From contig NZ_MOXD01000002.1 of the NCBI RefSeq assembly GCF_001976145.1, forward strand, positions 62,001 through 126,000: a DNA stretch of 64,000 nucleotides, given 5' to 3'. The DNA is from Serratia oryzae. Its GTDB lineage: Bacteria; Pseudomonadota; Gammaproteobacteria; Enterobacterales; Enterobacteriaceae. This document shows, piece after piece, positions 9,995 through 20,543 of the stretch (position 1 is its first letter; each line of letters starts with the position of its first letter). Made by a program: the position numbers and the translations under genes. Under the pieces are notes generated by a model. That model worked only from the letters and a program-made list of their open reading frames with translations. It was not told the origin of the DNA and did not search any database.

Positions 9995-11857
9995 TTACGC
10001 CAGCCAGTTTTCGATCTGGCGTTGAATGCCCGCAGCATCCAGCCCCAGATCGCTGCGGATCTCTTCCTGGCTGCCTTGGGGGATAAAATCATCCGGCAGG
10101 CCGATATTCAGAACCGGTACCACCCGACGTTTGGCCATCAGCAACTCGTTAACGCCGCTGCCTGCTCCACCCATAATGGCATTCTCTTCCAACGTGACCA
10201 GCACTTCATGGCTGGCAGCCATTTCCAGCACCAACTGTTCATCCAGCGGTTTAACGAAACGCATATCCACCAGCGTGGCATTTATCGCCTCGGCGGCAGC
10301 GATGGCTTCCGGCAGCAAAGTACCGAAATTGAGGATTGCCACTTTCTCACCTTCACGGCGCACGATGCCTTTGCCGAGCGGTAAAGCAGCCAGTGGCTCA
10401 AGCGTAGCCCCTGTGCCGCTGCCGCGTGGGTAGCGCACCGCGCTCGGGCCATCGTTATGGTGGTAACCGGTATACAGCATCTGGCGACATTCATTTTCGT
10501 CGCTCGGCGTCATGATCACCATATTCGGGATGCAGCGCAGGAAGGAGAGATCAAACGCCCCTTGGTGAGTTTGCCCGTCGGCGCCGACAATACCGCCGCG
10601 ATCGATAGCAAACATCACTGGCAGATTCTGGATGGCCACGTCATGGATCACCTGATCGTAAGCCCGCTGCAGGAAGGTGGAGTAGATTGCCACCACCGGC
10701 TTGTAACCGCCAATCGCCAGGCCAGCGGCGAAGGTCACCGCGTGCTGCTCGGCGATTGCCACGTCGAAATACTGCTGCGGGTAATCGCGGGAGAACTGCA
10801 CCATGCCGGAACCCTCTCGCATGGCGGGGGTGATGGCCATCAGTTTGCTGTCTTTGGCGGCGGTTTCACTCAGCCAATCACCAAAGATCTTCGAATAGGT
10901 TGGCAAACCACCGGCACTTTTCGGCAGAGTACCGCTGGCGGGATCAAACTTAGGCACTGCGTGGAAGCTGATAGGGTCTTTTTCTGCGGGTGCATAGCCA
11001 CGGCCTTTTTTGGTCATGATATGCAGCAGTTGCGGGCCTTTCAGATCGCGCATGTTTTTCAACGTGGTAGCCAGGCCTTGTACATCATGGCCGTCCACCG
11101 GGCCGATGTAGTTAAAGCCCAGCTCTTCAAACAGCGTACCGGGAACCACCATGCCTTTCAGATGTTCTTCTGTGCGCTTTAGCAACTCTTTGATCGGCGG
11201 CAGGCCGGAAAGCACCTTTTTACCGCCTTCGCGCAGCGTGGAATAGAGCTTGCCGGACAGCAACTGCGCCAAATGATTGTTCAGGGCACCGACGTTTTCG
11301 GAGATCGACATTTCGTTATCGTTCAGCACCACCAGCATATCGGGAGTGATGTCACCGGCGTGGTTCATAGCTTCGAACGCCATTCCGGCGGTGATGGCAC
11401 CGTCGCCAATCACGCAGACGGTGCGGCGGCCTTTGCCTTCACGCGCAGCTGCCACCGCAATGCCGAGCCCGGCGCTGATCGAGGTGGACGAGTGCCCGAC
11501 AGAAAGGACGTCATATTCGCTTTCGGCGCGCCATGGGAAGGGATGCAACCCGTTTTTCTGGCGGATAGTGGCGATGCGATCGCGGCGACCGGTCAGGATT
11601 TTGTGCGGATAAGCCTGATGCCCAACGTCCCAGACCAACTGATCGAACGGCGTGTTGTAGACGTAGTGCAGTGCCACCGTCAATTCGACGGCCCCCAGCC
11701 CGGACGCAAAGTGACCACTGGAGCGGCTGACGCTATCCAGCAGGTATTGCCGCAGTTCATCACACAGCTTCGGCAGGCTTTCTTTTGGCAATGAGCGCAG
11801 CTCATCCGGGTTTTCCGCTAGCGCCAATGTCGGGTATTTGGCTATATCAAGACTCAT
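9995..11857 (-). CDS. dxs: 1-deoxy-D-xylulose-5-phosphate synthase
   Basis: Thiamine-diphosphate enzyme that joins pyruvate and glyceraldehyde 3-phosphate, the entry step to isoprenoids and a precursor for thiamine and pyridoxal. The 620-residue product (same as E. coli) has the cofactor motif [18 protein letters not shown], the motif [18 protein letters not shown] in the pyrimidine domain, and a C-terminal transketolase domain. It follows ispA by 33 bp, in the order xseB-ispA-dxs. AAGACTCATTCGATACTCATA upstream on the plus strand shows a weak ribosome site. Confidence 0.97.
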   Translation of the reverse strand: MSLDIAKYPTLALAENPDELRSLPKESLPKLCDELRQYLLDSVSRSSGHFASGLGAVELTVALHYVYNTPFDQLVWDVGHQAYPHKILTGRRDRIATIRQKNGLHPFPWRAESEYDVLSVGHSSTSISAGLGIAVAAAREGKGRRTVCVIGDGAITAGMAFEAMNHAGDITPDMLVVLNDNEMSISENVGALNNHLAQLLSGKLYSTLREGGKKVLSGLPPIKELLKRTEEHLKGMVVPGTLFEELGFNYIGPVDGHDVQGLATTLKNMRDLKGPQLLHIMTKKGRGYAPAEKDPISFHAVPKFDPASGTLPKSAGGLPTYSKIFGDWLSETAAKDSKLMAITPAMREGSGMVQFSRDYPQQYFDVAIAEQHAVTFAAGLAIGGYKPVVAIYSTFLQRAYDQVIHDVAIQNLPVMFAIDRGGIVGADGQTHQGAFDLSFLRCIPNMVIMTPSDENECRQMLYTGYHHNDGPSAVRYPRGSGTGATLEPLAALPLGKGIVRREGEKVAILNFGTLLPEAIAAAEAINATLVDMRFVKPLDEQLVLEMAASHEVLVTLEENAIMGGAGSGVNELLMAKRRVVPVLNIGLPDDFIPQGSQEEIRSDLGLDAAGIQRQIENWLA

Positions 11858-11890
11858 TCGATACTCATATCAGAGGATTAACGTCATACG

Positions 11891-12793
11891 TTAATTGTCG
11901 CGTTCAATGATGAAGCTGGCTAGCGCACGTAATGGCGCCGTATTATAAGATTGTGTTGCCAAAGACTCTAACGCGGCCAAGGCTTCCTGATAGAGATCCC
12001 ACGCTTTTGCCCGCGCGCTGTCAAGCCCAAGCAAGGCCGGGTAAGTACTCTTTCCATGCTGCTGGTCCGCTCCCTGGCGTTTACCGATTTTTTCGGTTTC
12101 ACCTACCACGTCTAAAATGTCATCCTGCACCTGGAACGCCAAGCCAATGGCGGCGGCGTAACGATCAAGCTGCGGCAAGGCTGCACGGCCCGGTTCACCG
12201 GCCGCCAGAGCGCCTAAACGAACTGCGGCACGGATTAATGCGCCGGTTTTGTGGCGGTGGATCTGCTCTAACGCCGCCAGATCGATGTGCTTGCCTTCCG
12301 CTTCCAGATCCAGCGATTGGCCGCCACACATCCCGGCAACGCCGCTGGCGGTTGCCAGCTCAGAGATCATGGCGAGCCGATCGCGCATTGCGACATCGGG
12401 CATATCCGCATCGGCCAGAATCGAGAACGCCAGCGTCTGCAGGGCATCGCCCGCCAGAATGGCGTTAGCCTCGCCGAATTTGACGTGGCAGGTTGGCTGG
12501 CCGCGACGCAGATCGTCGTCGTCCATCGCCGGTAAATCGTCATGAATCAGCGAGTAGGCGTGAATGCATTCCACTGCGGCGGCGGGAGCATCCAGATTAT
12601 TCAACGACAGAGCGAACATCTGCCCGGTGGCGTAAACCAGGAACGGTCGCAGGCGTTTACCGCCCAACAGCGCGCCGTGGCGCATCGCTTCGACCATTTT
12701 GCCGCTATTGAACGGCAGTGGCGCAATATAGTCCAGCAACGCGCGATCGCTGCGCTGGCGGAAAGCCTGTAACTGCTGGTGAAAATCCGACAT
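11891..12793 (-). CDS. ispA: Farnesyl diphosphate synthase (geranyltranstransferase)
   Basis: Makes geranyl and farnesyl diphosphate from C5 units, feeding ubiquinone and undecaprenyl phosphate. The 300-residue product contains the first aspartate-rich motif within HDDLPAMDDDDLRRG and the second, DDILD, plus the GGKRLRPFL substrate-binding stretch. Length matches E. coli (299). Only 5 bp separate it from xseB upstream, so the two are one transcription unit, with dxs just downstream. Confidence 0.97.
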   Translation of the reverse strand: MSDFHQQLQAFRQRSDRALLDYIAPLPFNSGKMVEAMRHGALLGGKRLRPFLVYATGQMFALSLNNLDAPAAAVECIHAYSLIHDDLPAMDDDDLRRGQPTCHVKFGEANAILAGDALQTLAFSILADADMPDVAMRDRLAMISELATASGVAGMCGGQSLDLEAEGKHIDLAALEQIHRHKTGALIRAAVRLGALAAGEPGRAALPQLDRYAAAIGLAFQVQDDILDVVGETEKIGKRQGADQQHGKSTYPALLGLDSARAKAWDLYQEALAALESLATQSYNTAPLRALASFIIERDN

Positions 12794-12798
12794 CGTAA

Positions 12799-13062
12799 TT
12801 ACTCAGCGTCCGGGGTAAAAGGTGCTAAAGCGGCATCGTCGTTGCTGTCGTTGAGCAGAATCTGTACGCGCTGCTCTGCCTGTTGCAATTTTTGTTGGCC
12901 CTGACGCGCCAGTTGCACACCGCGTTCGAATTCGTTCAGCGCATCTTCCAGCGGCAGTTCACCTGACTCCAGGCGTGTTACGATGCCCTCAAGTTCGCTT
13001 AAGGAGTTTTCAAAGCTGATGCTTTGCTCTGTACTGTCTGATTGTGCAGGTTTTTTCGGCAT
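12799..13062 (-). CDS. xseB: Exodeoxyribonuclease VII small subunit
   Basis: Small subunit of the single-strand-specific nuclease ExoVII, working with XseA encoded elsewhere. The 87-residue acidic, helical product has the family core [20 protein letters not shown] and [16 protein letters not shown]. It leads the xseB-ispA-dxs operon. The start is preceded by a run of A residues and AAAGAAAAT, a weak ribosome site. A divergent region of 291 bp separates it from thiI and holds a strong hairpin. Confidence 0.95.
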   Translation of the reverse strand: MPKKPAQSDSTEQSISFENSLSELEGIVTRLESGELPLEDALNEFERGVQLARQGQQKLQQAEQRVQILLNDSNDDAALAPFTPDAE

Positions 13063-13196
13063 AATTTTCTTTTTTACATCATCATGTGAACAGTGGTGCC
13101 AGAGCCTATCCTAGCGGATCTTGATTAGCAAATCATGGCGTGAATGTATGGTTTTGCGCGCGGCGCGCGAGCAGATAGTGATATACTTCGCGCCCA

Positions 13197-13245
13197 GATA
13201 AGAATGATAAAAGTTCGTCAGGTTCGAAGTTTTATCATTCTTATC
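13197..13245. promoter_or_regulatory. 49-bp near-perfect inverted repeat between xseB and thiI
   Basis: Two perfectly complementary 16-base arms (GATAAGAATGATAAAA at 13197-13212, TTTTATCATTCTTATC at 13230-13245) flank a 17-base spacer. Inside the spacer TTCG and CGAA can pair after one G/G mismatch, leaving a 7-base loop. It lies about 110 bp before the thiI start and 135 bp before that of xseB. It is AT-rich and lacks a terminator-type U-run, so an operator, an RNA stem or a palindromic repeat are all possible. Confidence 0.75.
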
Positions 13246-13353
13246 ACCATTGTATACCTAATAGCTTTTAAGTTGCAGCCAACTGCCGCCGCTCGAAAGA
13301 TTCAGGATATAAATCTTTTACCCCGTAATTCTTATCAGACAATAAAAACCGCC

Positions 13354-14802
13354 ATGAAGTTTATCATTAAATTGTTCCCGGAAATCACCATCAAGAGTCA
13401 ATCTGTGCGCTTGCGCTTCATTAAGATTCTGACGACCAATATCCGCAACGTACTGAAGCAGTATGACGAAACGCTGGCGGTGGTCCGCCACTGGGATTTT
13501 ATCGAAGTTCGGGCCAAAGATGAAAATCAGCGCCCAGCGATCGCAGAAGCATTAACCCGCATTCCCGGCATCCACCATATTCTGGAAGTAGAAGATCGCG
13601 CTTATACCGATGTGCACCATATCTTTGAGCAGACGCTGGAAGCCTACCGCGAACAGTTGGAAGGCAAAACCTTCTGCGTGCGGGTTAAGCGCCGTGGCAA
13701 GCATGAGTTCAGCTCGCAGGATGTCGAACGCTACGTGGGTGGTGGCCTGAATCAGCATATCGAAAGCGCGCGCGTCAAGCTGTCGCATCCGCAGTTTACG
13801 GTGAATCTGGAGATCGAAGACGACAAGCTGATGCTGGTTAAAGCTCGCCGTGAAGGCATTGGCGGCTACCCGATCGGTACCCAGGAAGATGTGCTGTCAC
13901 TGATTTCCGGTGGTTTTGATTCCGGCGTTTCCAGCTACATGCTGATGCGCCGTGGCTGCCGCGTGCATTATTGCTTCTTTAACCTGGGGGGCGCCGCGCA
14001 TGAAATCGGCGTCAAACAGGTGGCGTACTATCTGTGGAATCGTTTTGGCAGCTCGCACAAGGTGCGTTTCGTGGCGATCGATTTTGAGCCAGTGGTCGGT
14101 GAGATCCTGGAAAAAGTGGATGACGGCCAGATGGGCGTAGTGCTCAAGCGCATGATGGTGCGTGCCGCTTCGCAAGTGGCAGAGCGTTATGGCGTGCAGG
14201 CATTAGTGACCGGCGAAGCGCTGGGCCAGGTATCCAGCCAGACGCTCACCAATCTGCGCATGATTGACAATGCTTCCGACACGCTGATCCTGCGCCCGCT
14301 GATCTCGCACGATAAAGAACACATCATTAAGGTAGCGCGTGAAATCGGCACTGAAGACTTTGCCAAAACCATGCCGGAATACTGTGGTGTGATCTCTAAA
14401 AACCCGACGGTTAAAGCGGTGAAAATCAAAATTGAAGAAGAAGAGGCTAATTTTGACTTCGACATTCTGGATCGGGTAGTGCGTGAAGCGCACAATGTCG
14501 ATATCCGCACTATTGCAGAAGAGGCGCAAGAGCAGGTTACCGAAGTGGAAACCGTCGCCGAATTTGCGGCCGATGACGTGATCCTGGATATTCGCTCCAT
14601 CGACGAGCAGGAAGAGAAGCCGCTGCAGTTGGCGCAGGTTGAAGTCAAATCGCTGCCGTTCTATAAGCTGAGCAGCCAGTTTGGCGATCTCGATCAGAGC
14701 AAGACCTATCTGCTGTATTGCGATCGCGGTGTAATGAGCCGTTTGCAGGCGCTGTATCTGCTTGAGCAAGGCTACGCCAACGTTAAAGTATACCGCCCAT
14801 AA
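13354..14802 (+). CDS. thiI: tRNA 4-thiouridine synthetase / thiamine sulfur carrier ThiI
   Basis: Adds sulfur to U8 of tRNA and supplies sulfur for the thiazole of thiamine. I chose the ATG reading [21 protein letters not shown], giving 482 residues as in E. coli; the frame runs open upstream without homology. Domains in order: ferredoxin-like and THUMP (about 1-165), adenylating PP-loop with [13 protein letters not shown] (about 188), Cys-344 in MPEYCGV, and a C-terminal rhodanese domain with the catalytic Cys in [11 protein letters not shown] (about 456). All key residues are present. Confidence 0.97.
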   Translation: MKFIIKLFPEITIKSQSVRLRFIKILTTNIRNVLKQYDETLAVVRHWDFIEVRAKDENQRPAIAEALTRIPGIHHILEVEDRAYTDVHHIFEQTLEAYREQLEGKTFCVRVKRRGKHEFSSQDVERYVGGGLNQHIESARVKLSHPQFTVNLEIEDDKLMLVKARREGIGGYPIGTQEDVLSLISGGFDSGVSSYMLMRRGCRVHYCFFNLGGAAHEIGVKQVAYYLWNRFGSSHKVRFVAIDFEPVVGEILEKVDDGQMGVVLKRMMVRAASQVAERYGVQALVTGEALGQVSSQTLTNLRMIDNASDTLILRPLISHDKEHIIKVAREIGTEDFAKTMPEYCGVISKNPTVKAVKIKIEEEEANFDFDILDRVVREAHNVDIRTIAEEAQEQVTEVETVAEFAADDVILDIRSIDEQEEKPLQLAQVEVKSLPFYKLSSQFGDLDQSKTYLLYCDRGVMSRLQALYLLEQGYANVKVYRP

Positions 14803-14840
14803 GGTATGGCCGGCAGGCAGTCTGGCCTGCCGGTAAAAAC

Positions 14841-15431
14841 TTAACAGCTGAAGTCGTACATACCGGGGATCAGCACCAACTGTGCTGCTACCTCTGCGGC
14901 CTTGGCTTTACCTAAGAGTAAATCAATCAGCTTCAGAGCAAACTCCATTGAGGTTCCTGGCCCTTGGCTGGTCAGCAGGTTGACGCGTGGATCAAAAACG
15001 ACCCGCTTTTCCAGCCACTGGCCTTCGGGGATCTGTTCTTTCAGGCCTGGGAAACCGGTCATATTCCCCACCGGGAACAGCTTATGCGGCTGCAGCACCA
15101 GTGCGGGAGCGGCGCAGATGGCGGCCACAATCTTACCCTGCAGGTGCATCTGGCGGACTTTTTCTACCAGTAACGGGCTATCGCGAAAGCATTCAGCCCC
15201 TTTGAGCCCCCCCGGCAGGACGATGGCGTCGAAAGGTTCATCAACGATCGCCACCAACGGGGCATCAGCCAGCAGTTTCACACCGCGTGAACAGGTGATA
15301 GTCAGGTTACCATCACCGGCTACGCTGGCGGTGGTGACTTGAACTCCCGCTCGCACCAGGAGATCGATAGTGGTAACGGCTTCTGTTTCTTCGCTACCAG
15401 GTGCTAGGCAGACCAACACCGACACGCTCAT
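14841..15431 (-). CDS. yajL: DJ-1 family protein YajL
   Basis: Oxidative-stress chaperone of the DJ-1/PfpI superfamily, reported in E. coli to protect thiol proteins and repair glycated ones. The nucleophile-elbow Cys-106 is in AAICAAPAL, and the early Glu is in [14 protein letters not shown]. Two start codons lie two codons apart; AGGAAA is well spaced for the second ([12 protein letters not shown], 196 residues, E. coli length) and too close to the first at 15437. The start overlaps the 3' end of panE by 38 bp, so the two are probably co-expressed. Confidence 0.94.
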   Translation of the reverse strand: MSVSVLVCLAPGSEETEAVTTIDLLVRAGVQVTTASVAGDGNLTITCSRGVKLLADAPLVAIVDEPFDAIVLPGGLKGAECFRDSPLLVEKVRQMHLQGKIVAAICAAPALVLQPHKLFPVGNMTGFPGLKEQIPEGQWLEKRVVFDPRVNLLTSQGPGTSMEFALKLIDLLLGKAKAAEVAAQLVLIPGMYDFSC

Positions 15432-16305
15432 ATTCATTTTCCTTTCGTTTAATCAATTCGAACAACCGGGTATTTTCTGGCAGTGGAACACCGTGGCTGC
15501 GCCCGCGGCGCAGCAAATAGCCGGTAATGTAGTCGATCTCGGTATGCCGCTGAGCGCGGATATCCTGCAACATTGAGGAGATGTTGTCCGCAGTGAGCTG
15601 GATCACCTGCATCACGTAGGACATCAGATCATCGCCTGAGGTATGGTGGCCTTCCCGCTCCATCACGCTGGCCACTTCTCGGCAGAGCGTGGCAATCTGT
15701 TCCGGGTAACGCTGCAGATCGCCGTTGTGGCAGCCGTACAAGGCAGTCAGCGGGTTGATGACACAGTTGACCGCCAGCTTGCGCCAACTGGCGGAAGCGA
15801 TGTGGTTATGCCAGGCCACATCCGGCAGTGCCTGATGCAGCACTTCGGCCAGATGGCTGAGATGTGTGGCCTGTGATGTCACGGGGCCGATATGGGTAAC
15901 CCCGTTCGCCACGTGAATAATCGTGTTGCCATCGTGACGTGCTGCATGGGTGGTGGTGCCTTGCAGTATCGGCTGATTGTGCGGTGGCAGTTCATCCTGC
16001 GTTCCCATGCCGTTGTGCAACAGCAAAATGGCGCAACTTGGTCTGAGCTGCGGTAGCAGCGCAGTGACCGCGCCAGACACCTGCCAGGCTTTCAGCGTTA
16101 CCAGCAAGAGTTCGCTTTGTGCAAGGTGTTCAGGATCGTTGGTTGGCAAATTATGGTTGAACGATGTGCCATCAGGCTCGATCACGTTCACCGCACAGAA
16201 GGGCTGGGGGACGCGTAACCACCCTTGTACATCGTTGCCCTGTTGATAAAGCCGTGAGAGCCACAGTTGCCCGAGCGCACCGCAACCAAGAATGGTTATT
16301 TTCAT
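15394..16305 (-). CDS. panE: 2-dehydropantoate 2-reductase
   Basis: NADPH-dependent ketopantoate reductase of pantothenate and CoA synthesis. The 303-residue product opens with the Rossmann motif [11 protein letters not shown], and contains the catalytic Lys in [20 protein letters not shown] followed by the conserved Asn. The length matches E. coli (303). It overlaps the downstream yajL start. The forward gene yajQ diverges from it after a 165-bp gap. Confidence 0.96.
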   Translation of the reverse strand: MKITILGCGALGQLWLSRLYQQGNDVQGWLRVPQPFCAVNVIEPDGTSFNHNLPTNDPEHLAQSELLLVTLKAWQVSGAVTALLPQLRPSCAILLLHNGMGTQDELPPHNQPILQGTTTHAARHDGNTIIHVANGVTHIGPVTSQATHLSHLAEVLHQALPDVAWHNHIASASWRKLAVNCVINPLTALYGCHNGDLQRYPEQIATLCREVASVMEREGHHTSGDDLMSYVMQVIQLTADNISSMLQDIRAQRHTEIDYITGYLLRRGRSHGVPLPENTRLFELIKRKENEYERVGVGLPSTW

Positions 16306-16470
16306 TCAATCTCCTTGGTGTCCGGGAATACCGCTAATTTCTGTGATTATAGGCTTTTCTGTTGCCGAACGTCTTGTTCAACGGTGGTATCGGCATTTTG
16401 CCTGTGGTCGTAAAGCAGGTATTATGCACCACATCGAAATCGCTTAGGCTCCCATTCAGGAGGAAGAAGT

Positions 16471-16962
16471 ATGCCATCTTTCGACATTGTTTCTGAAATT
16501 GATATGCAGGAAGTGCGCAATGCCGTTGAGAACGCAACGCGCGATCTCAGCACGCGTTGGGATTTCCGTAACGTCCCGGCCAGTTTTGAGCTGAATGAGA
16601 AAAATGAAAGCATCAAAGTGGCCAGTGAGTCTGACTTCCAGGTGCAGCAACTGCTGGATATTCTGCGTGAAAAACTGAGTAAACGCAGTATTGATGGCGG
16701 TGCGTTGGAGATCCCGGAAGAAATGACCCACAGTGGTAAAACCTACAGCGTTGAGGCCAAGCTGAAGCAAGGCATTGAGACGACGTTGGCAAAGAAAATT
16801 GTCAAGCTGATTAAAGACAGTAAGCTGAAGGTGCAGGCGCAGATTCAGGGCGATGAAGTGCGCGTTACCGGCAAGGCACGCGACGATCTGCAAAGCGTGA
16901 TGGCGCTGGTGCGCGGTGCCGATCTGGGGCAGCCGTTCCAGTTTAAAAACTTCCGTGATTAA
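16471..16962 (+). CDS. yajQ: Nucleotide-binding protein YajQ
   Basis: UPF0234 family. Relatives bind GTP, ATP or cyclic di-GMP, and the Xanthomonas homologue acts as a cyclic di-GMP effector; the role here is unknown. The 163-residue product begins [20 protein letters not shown], the family signature, and has two ferredoxin-like halves. A strong ribosome site (AGGAGGAAG) precedes the ATG. It converges with yajR, with a shared terminator hairpin between them. Confidence 0.95.
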   Translation: MPSFDIVSEIDMQEVRNAVENATRDLSTRWDFRNVPASFELNEKNESIKVASESDFQVQQLLDILREKLSKRSIDGGALEIPEEMTHSGKTYSVEAKLKQGIETTLAKKIVKLIKDSKLKVQAQIQGDEVRVTGKARDDLQSVMALVRGADLGQPFQFKNFRD

Positions 16963-16968
16963 AACACT

Positions 16969-16990
16969 CAGGGCCGCTTAGGCGGCCCTG
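16969..16990. terminator. Bidirectional hairpin between yajQ and yajR
   Basis: A perfect 9-bp stem, CAGGGCCGC (16969-16977) with GCGGCCCTG (16982-16990), and a TTAG loop. It lies between two convergent genes; the U-tract is weak (GGTTTG on plus, AGTGTTTT on minus). Confidence 0.7.
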
Positions 16991-16995
16991 GTTTG

Positions 16996-18360
16996 CTACA
17001 GCGCGTTAACCAGTGCTTCCAACTGGCCACGATTGGTCTGCTTGGTATCGACCTTCACATAGGCACTGCGTTCCTCCGGAACCACAACGGCTTCCGCTAC
17101 GCCCGGCTGAGCCATCAGGCGGCTTGTTAATGCTGAATCCTTGACGGCCAGCTCAGATAGCGTGATGCGCAGGCTGCTGACGTACGGCGGCTCTTTCATG
17201 GTGCTGCTGACCGCAAACCAGAGCGCGGCAATCACCGCACCAGCAATAAACACCAAACCTGCGCCCTGCAGCCCATATAGCCAACCCCCCAGGCTGCCGC
17301 CGATGGCAACGCCGATAAACTGGCTGGTGGAGTAAATCCCCATCGCCGTGCCTTTATAGCCCGCAGGGGATTCTTTGCTGATCAACGAAGGCAGAATGGC
17401 TTCCATCACGTTAAATGCCATAAAGAACAACTGCACACCGGCAATGATGCCCCACAGATGCTGCCCGGCAAACCACAGCAGCACTTCGGCCCAAAACAGC
17501 ACCGCGACGCAGCCCATAAAGACCTGCTTCATGCGGCGATACTTTTCGGCATAAATGATAAATGGCAGCACGGCGGCAAAAGAAACCAGCATGGTGACCA
17601 AGTAGACTTTCCAATGTTCACTGGCGGCCAACCCGGCGTGTTGCATGGCCAGCGGTAGGGCCACGAAGCTCGACATCAACAGGATATGCAGGCACATGAT
17701 GCCGAAGTTGAGCTTCAGCAGACGCGAATTGCTCAGCACTTTGCTGAAACTGCCACGTACGATGCTTGATTCACGGTTTAACACATGCGCGTCGGCGGAA
17801 GGAACCACCGTCAGCGTAATAGCGATCCCGGCCAAGGCCAAGACGGCAATCATCCAGAACAGCGCATGCAGGCCGAAGGCATGGGTGACAATCGGGCCAA
17901 CGACCATCGCAATGGCGAAGGTAATGCCGAAGCTGACGCCGATAAATGCCATCGCTTTGGTGCGGTTTTGTTCGCGGGTTAAATCCGACAGCAGCGCCAT
18001 CACCGCGGCTGCAATTGCCCCGGAACCTTGCAAGGCGCGGCCAAGAATAATGCCCCAGATAGAATCACTGACGGCGGCGATCACGCTGCCGAGGGCAAAG
18101 ATCAGTAGGCCACCGACGATCAGGGGTTTGCGTCCTATACGATCGGAAACCAACCCGAACGGGATCTGAAAAACCGCCTGTGCCAAACCATAGATGCCGA
18201 TGGCGATACCAATCAGAGCTTCGCTGGCGCCGTTCAGCGCCATACCGTAGGTGGTAAGAACCGGCAGCACCATAAACATACCGAGCATACGCAGCGAGAA
18301 AACGGTTCCCAGGCCCCATGTTGCCCGGCGTTCTTGGGGCGTCATTACATTGTCGTTCAT
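16996..18360 (-). CDS. yajR: Major facilitator superfamily transporter YajR
   Basis: Inner-membrane proton-linked MFS exporter of unknown natural substrate. The 454-residue product has twelve hydrophobic segments to about residue 390, the MFS motif A in the 2-3 loop (GLVSDRIGRKPLIVGG), and a soluble C-terminal domain (about 392-454, ending QLEALVNAL), the ferredoxin-like YAM domain of E. coli YajR. Size is the same as E. coli (454). The gene is monocistronic between yajQ and the cyo operon. Confidence 0.94.
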   Translation of the reverse strand: MNDNVMTPQERRATWGLGTVFSLRMLGMFMVLPVLTTYGMALNGASEALIGIAIGIYGLAQAVFQIPFGLVSDRIGRKPLIVGGLLIFALGSVIAAVSDSIWGIILGRALQGSGAIAAAVMALLSDLTREQNRTKAMAFIGVSFGITFAIAMVVGPIVTHAFGLHALFWMIAVLALAGIAITLTVVPSADAHVLNRESSIVRGSFSKVLSNSRLLKLNFGIMCLHILLMSSFVALPLAMQHAGLAASEHWKVYLVTMLVSFAAVLPFIIYAEKYRRMKQVFMGCVAVLFWAEVLLWFAGQHLWGIIAGVQLFFMAFNVMEAILPSLISKESPAGYKGTAMGIYSTSQFIGVAIGGSLGGWLYGLQGAGLVFIAGAVIAALWFAVSSTMKEPPYVSSLRITLSELAVKDSALTSRLMAQPGVAEAVVVPEERSAYVKVDTKQTNRGQLEALVNAL

Positions 18361-18500
18361 CGTGACCTCAATAAAACCTATTCCGTCAGGCTGAGAAGAT
18401 TAAAGCCTGATGGAATAGCTTCTGCAAGCTGCGCCATTTTAGTGTGTGGGGTAAGGGGGGTAAATCGAATGTTGTTTAACAGATATTACAGCTAGGCCCT

Positions 18501-18600
18501 TATTACTTGCAGCTGCAGCGTTGTTGGCTGCGGGCATGTGCTCCAATCACTTACTTCAGTAAGCTCATGGGGACTTACGCCCTTGCCGCCTAGCTGCAAC
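18501..18600 (-). repeat. Palindromic intergenic repeat, copy 2
   Basis: Reads in the opposite orientation to copy 1: the blocks GCAGCGTTGTTGGCTGCG, CAGTAAGCTCATGGGGA and CCTTGCCGCCTAGCTGCAAC match the reverse complement of 6261-6384. The outermost ends have decayed. It lies between the yajR start and the cyoE terminator, where it interrupts no gene. Confidence 0.75.
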
Positions 18601-18644
18601 CCTAAGCACTTTGGGGATAAGTCGCTTTTCTGTGAGAGAAATAA

Positions 18645-18667
18645 AATGGGCCGCTGAGCGGCCCATT
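18645..18667 (-). terminator. Rho-independent terminator of the cyo operon
   Basis: A perfect 10-bp stem, AATGGGCCGC with GCGGCCCATT, 3-base loop, followed on the minus strand by TTATTTCTC. It lies 16 bp after the cyoE stop. Confidence 0.85.
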
Positions 18668-18682
18668 CACAGGTTACCGGGT

Positions 18683-19573
18683 TTACCAAGCGTAGCTTAA
18701 CAGCGCTTCTGGTGCAGCCCCTGCGCTGAAGTCGATAGACATCATCACGCTCAGCGAAGTAATGGCAACAATCGAGAACACAAACAGTTTACGTGCCCAG
18801 ACACTGTCATTTTCGGTTTTATAACCCCGTAGCGCCATACCAAGCCACCATACGCTCACCGCCGCTGCGACGATCAGGTATTTATAGCCGGCATACCCCC
18901 CCAGAGTCAGCATCAACGTCGCGATCATAAACGCCAGAATGTAGACCGTAATATGATTTTTAGCGACAGAAATACCTTTTACCACCGGCAGAACCGGAAT
19001 GTTGGCTGCCTGGTAATCTTTAAAGCGGAAGATGGCTATCGCATAAGAATGCGGCATCTGCCACAGGCTGAAGATCGCCAGCAGGATCAACGCCCCTGCG
19101 TCAAACTCGTTGGTGACCGCACAATAGCCAATCACGGGAGGCGCTGCGCCCGACAGGCTGCCGATTAGCGTGCCGTATACCGAATGGCGTTTCATGTACA
19201 GGCTGTAAACGCCGACATAAACCACGAAGCCCATCACCGCCAGCCACATGGCCAGCGGGTTTGCGGCGATATACAGCAGTGCAAAACCAGCAATACCCAA
19301 CAGGGTGGCGTAAACCAGGGTCACACTCGGCGCGATCAGGCCTCTTACCAGCACCCGATTCTTCGTTCTCTCCATTTTCTTGTCGATGTCGCGGTCAATG
19401 TAGTTGTTAAATACACAGCCCGAGGCGACAACCAACGAGACACCCAGCAGGGTGGCGAGAAACAGGGGATAGTCGATGCTTCCTTTGGAAGCAAGCAGGA
19501 ATCCCCCAACGACAGAAATTAAATTGCCGAAAATAATTCCTGGTTTAGTGACTTGCAGGTATTGCTTAATCAT
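18683..19573 (-). CDS. cyoE: Protoheme IX farnesyltransferase (heme O synthase)
   Basis: Inner-membrane UbiA-family prenyltransferase that converts heme B to heme O for cytochrome bo3. The 296-residue product (E. coli also 296) has about eight to nine membrane segments and the aspartate-rich motif [15 protein letters not shown] near residue 70, which binds farnesyl diphosphate with magnesium. It is the last gene of cyoABCDE, starting 17 bp after cyoD, and is followed by a strong terminator. Confidence 0.97.
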   Translation of the reverse strand: MIKQYLQVTKPGIIFGNLISVVGGFLLASKGSIDYPLFLATLLGVSLVVASGCVFNNYIDRDIDKKMERTKNRVLVRGLIAPSVTLVYATLLGIAGFALLYIAANPLAMWLAVMGFVVYVGVYSLYMKRHSVYGTLIGSLSGAAPPVIGYCAVTNEFDAGALILLAIFSLWQMPHSYAIAIFRFKDYQAANIPVLPVVKGISVAKNHITVYILAFMIATLMLTLGGYAGYKYLIVAAAVSVWWLGMALRGYKTENDSVWARKLFVFSIVAITSLSVMMSIDFSAGAAPEALLSYAW

Positions 19574-19590
19574 TGCGTACGGCTCGGCTC

Positions 19591-19929
19591 TTAATCGACC
19601 ATCATATTGATGTTGAGGTTGTACATAATCCAGAGTGAACCCACAACAACGATACCGATGATCATAATGGTGAACAGCAATGCCACCAGGTTCCAGCGTT
19701 CTTCCGATGAGGTGTTCATGTGCAGGAAGTAAACCAGGTGAACAATCACCTGGATAACCGCCATACCGACCACCACCGCCAGGATAGTGGAATGAGAGGC
19801 GGTGCCGCTCATCACCATCGCAAATGGAATTACCGTCAGAATGATCGACAGAATAAAGCCGGTCAGGTATGACTTCACGCTGCCGTGGCTTGCGCCGCCG
19901 TGAGAGGTTTCATGTGATGGATGGCTCAT
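19591..19929 (-). CDS. cyoD: Cytochrome bo3 oxidase subunit IV
   Basis: Small membrane subunit of the quinol oxidase, thought to help assemble the copper centre of subunit I. The start [12 protein letters not shown] gives 112 residues with a His-rich N-terminus and three membrane segments. It overlaps the cyoC stop by 4 bases (ATGA), which decides the start; a longer frame upstream lies in cyoC and was rejected. The motif VHLVYFLHM is typical of subunit IV. Confidence 0.96.
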   Translation of the reverse strand: MSHPSHETSHGGASHGSVKSYLTGFILSIILTVIPFAMVMSGTASHSTILAVVVGMAVIQVIVHLVYFLHMNTSSEERWNLVALLFTIMIIGIVVVGSLWIMYNLNINMMVD

Positions 19930-20543
19930 GGCATAACCCCCAGCAGGTAGACAACGGTAAATACGCAGATCCAGACCACATCCAGGAAGTGCCAGAACAG
20001 GCTCAGGCACATCAGACGGGTTTTATTGGTTGGGTTCAGGCCGCGCTTGCTCACTTGAATCATCAGCACGATAAGCCAGACCAGACCGGCGCTGACGTGC
20101 AGACCGTGAGTGCCTACCAGCGCAAAATAGCTGGACAGGAACGCACTGCGGTCGGGACCAAATCCTTCAGCGATCAGGTGATGGAACTCATAAATTTCGA
20201 TCGCCACGAAAGCGAGGCCGAACACGAAGGTCAGCATCAACCATTTGTTGACGTTACCAGCCAGGCCTTTGTTCATGCCGATCATCGCCATCCCGTAGGT
20301 GATGGAGCTGAACAGCAGCAGGAAGGTTTCAACCAGGACCAACTTCAGATCGAAGATGTCCTTGCCAGAGGGACCGCCAGCGGTCCCATTCACCAAGACT
20401 GCATAAGTTGCGAACAGGCTCGCAAACAAAATACAGTCGCTCATCAGGTAGATCCAGAATCCGAAGACTTTGGTCTCTCCTGCATCGTGGTGCCCATGCT
20501 CTGCATGGGCTGCGTTATGCTGAGTCAGGATATCAGTTGACAT
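19926..20543 (-). CDS. cyoC: Cytochrome bo3 oxidase subunit III
   Basis: Membrane subunit of the heme-copper quinol oxidase. The 205-residue product has five membrane segments and the family motif [11 protein letters not shown] near residue 145. Its start overlaps the cyoB 3' end by 11 bp and its stop overlaps cyoD by 4 bp, so the operon is translationally coupled. The N-terminus ([15 protein letters not shown]) is His-rich. Confidence 0.97.
   Translation of the reverse strand: MSTDILTQHNAAHAEHGHHDAGETKVFGFWIYLMSDCILFASLFATYAVLVNGTAGGPSGKDIFDLKLVLVETFLLLFSSITYGMAMIGMNKGLAGNVNKWLMLTFVFGLAFVAIEIYEFHHLIAEGFGPDRSAFLSSYFALVGTHGLHVSAGLVWLIVLMIQVSKRGLNPTNKTRLMCLSLFWHFLDVVWICVFTVVYLLGVMP

Noticed and set aside
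9470-11794. Long open frames on the plus strand opposite yajO and dxs (up to 304 codons)
   Set aside because: They are antisense to well-conserved genes, lack ribosome sites and show the composition of mirror frames.
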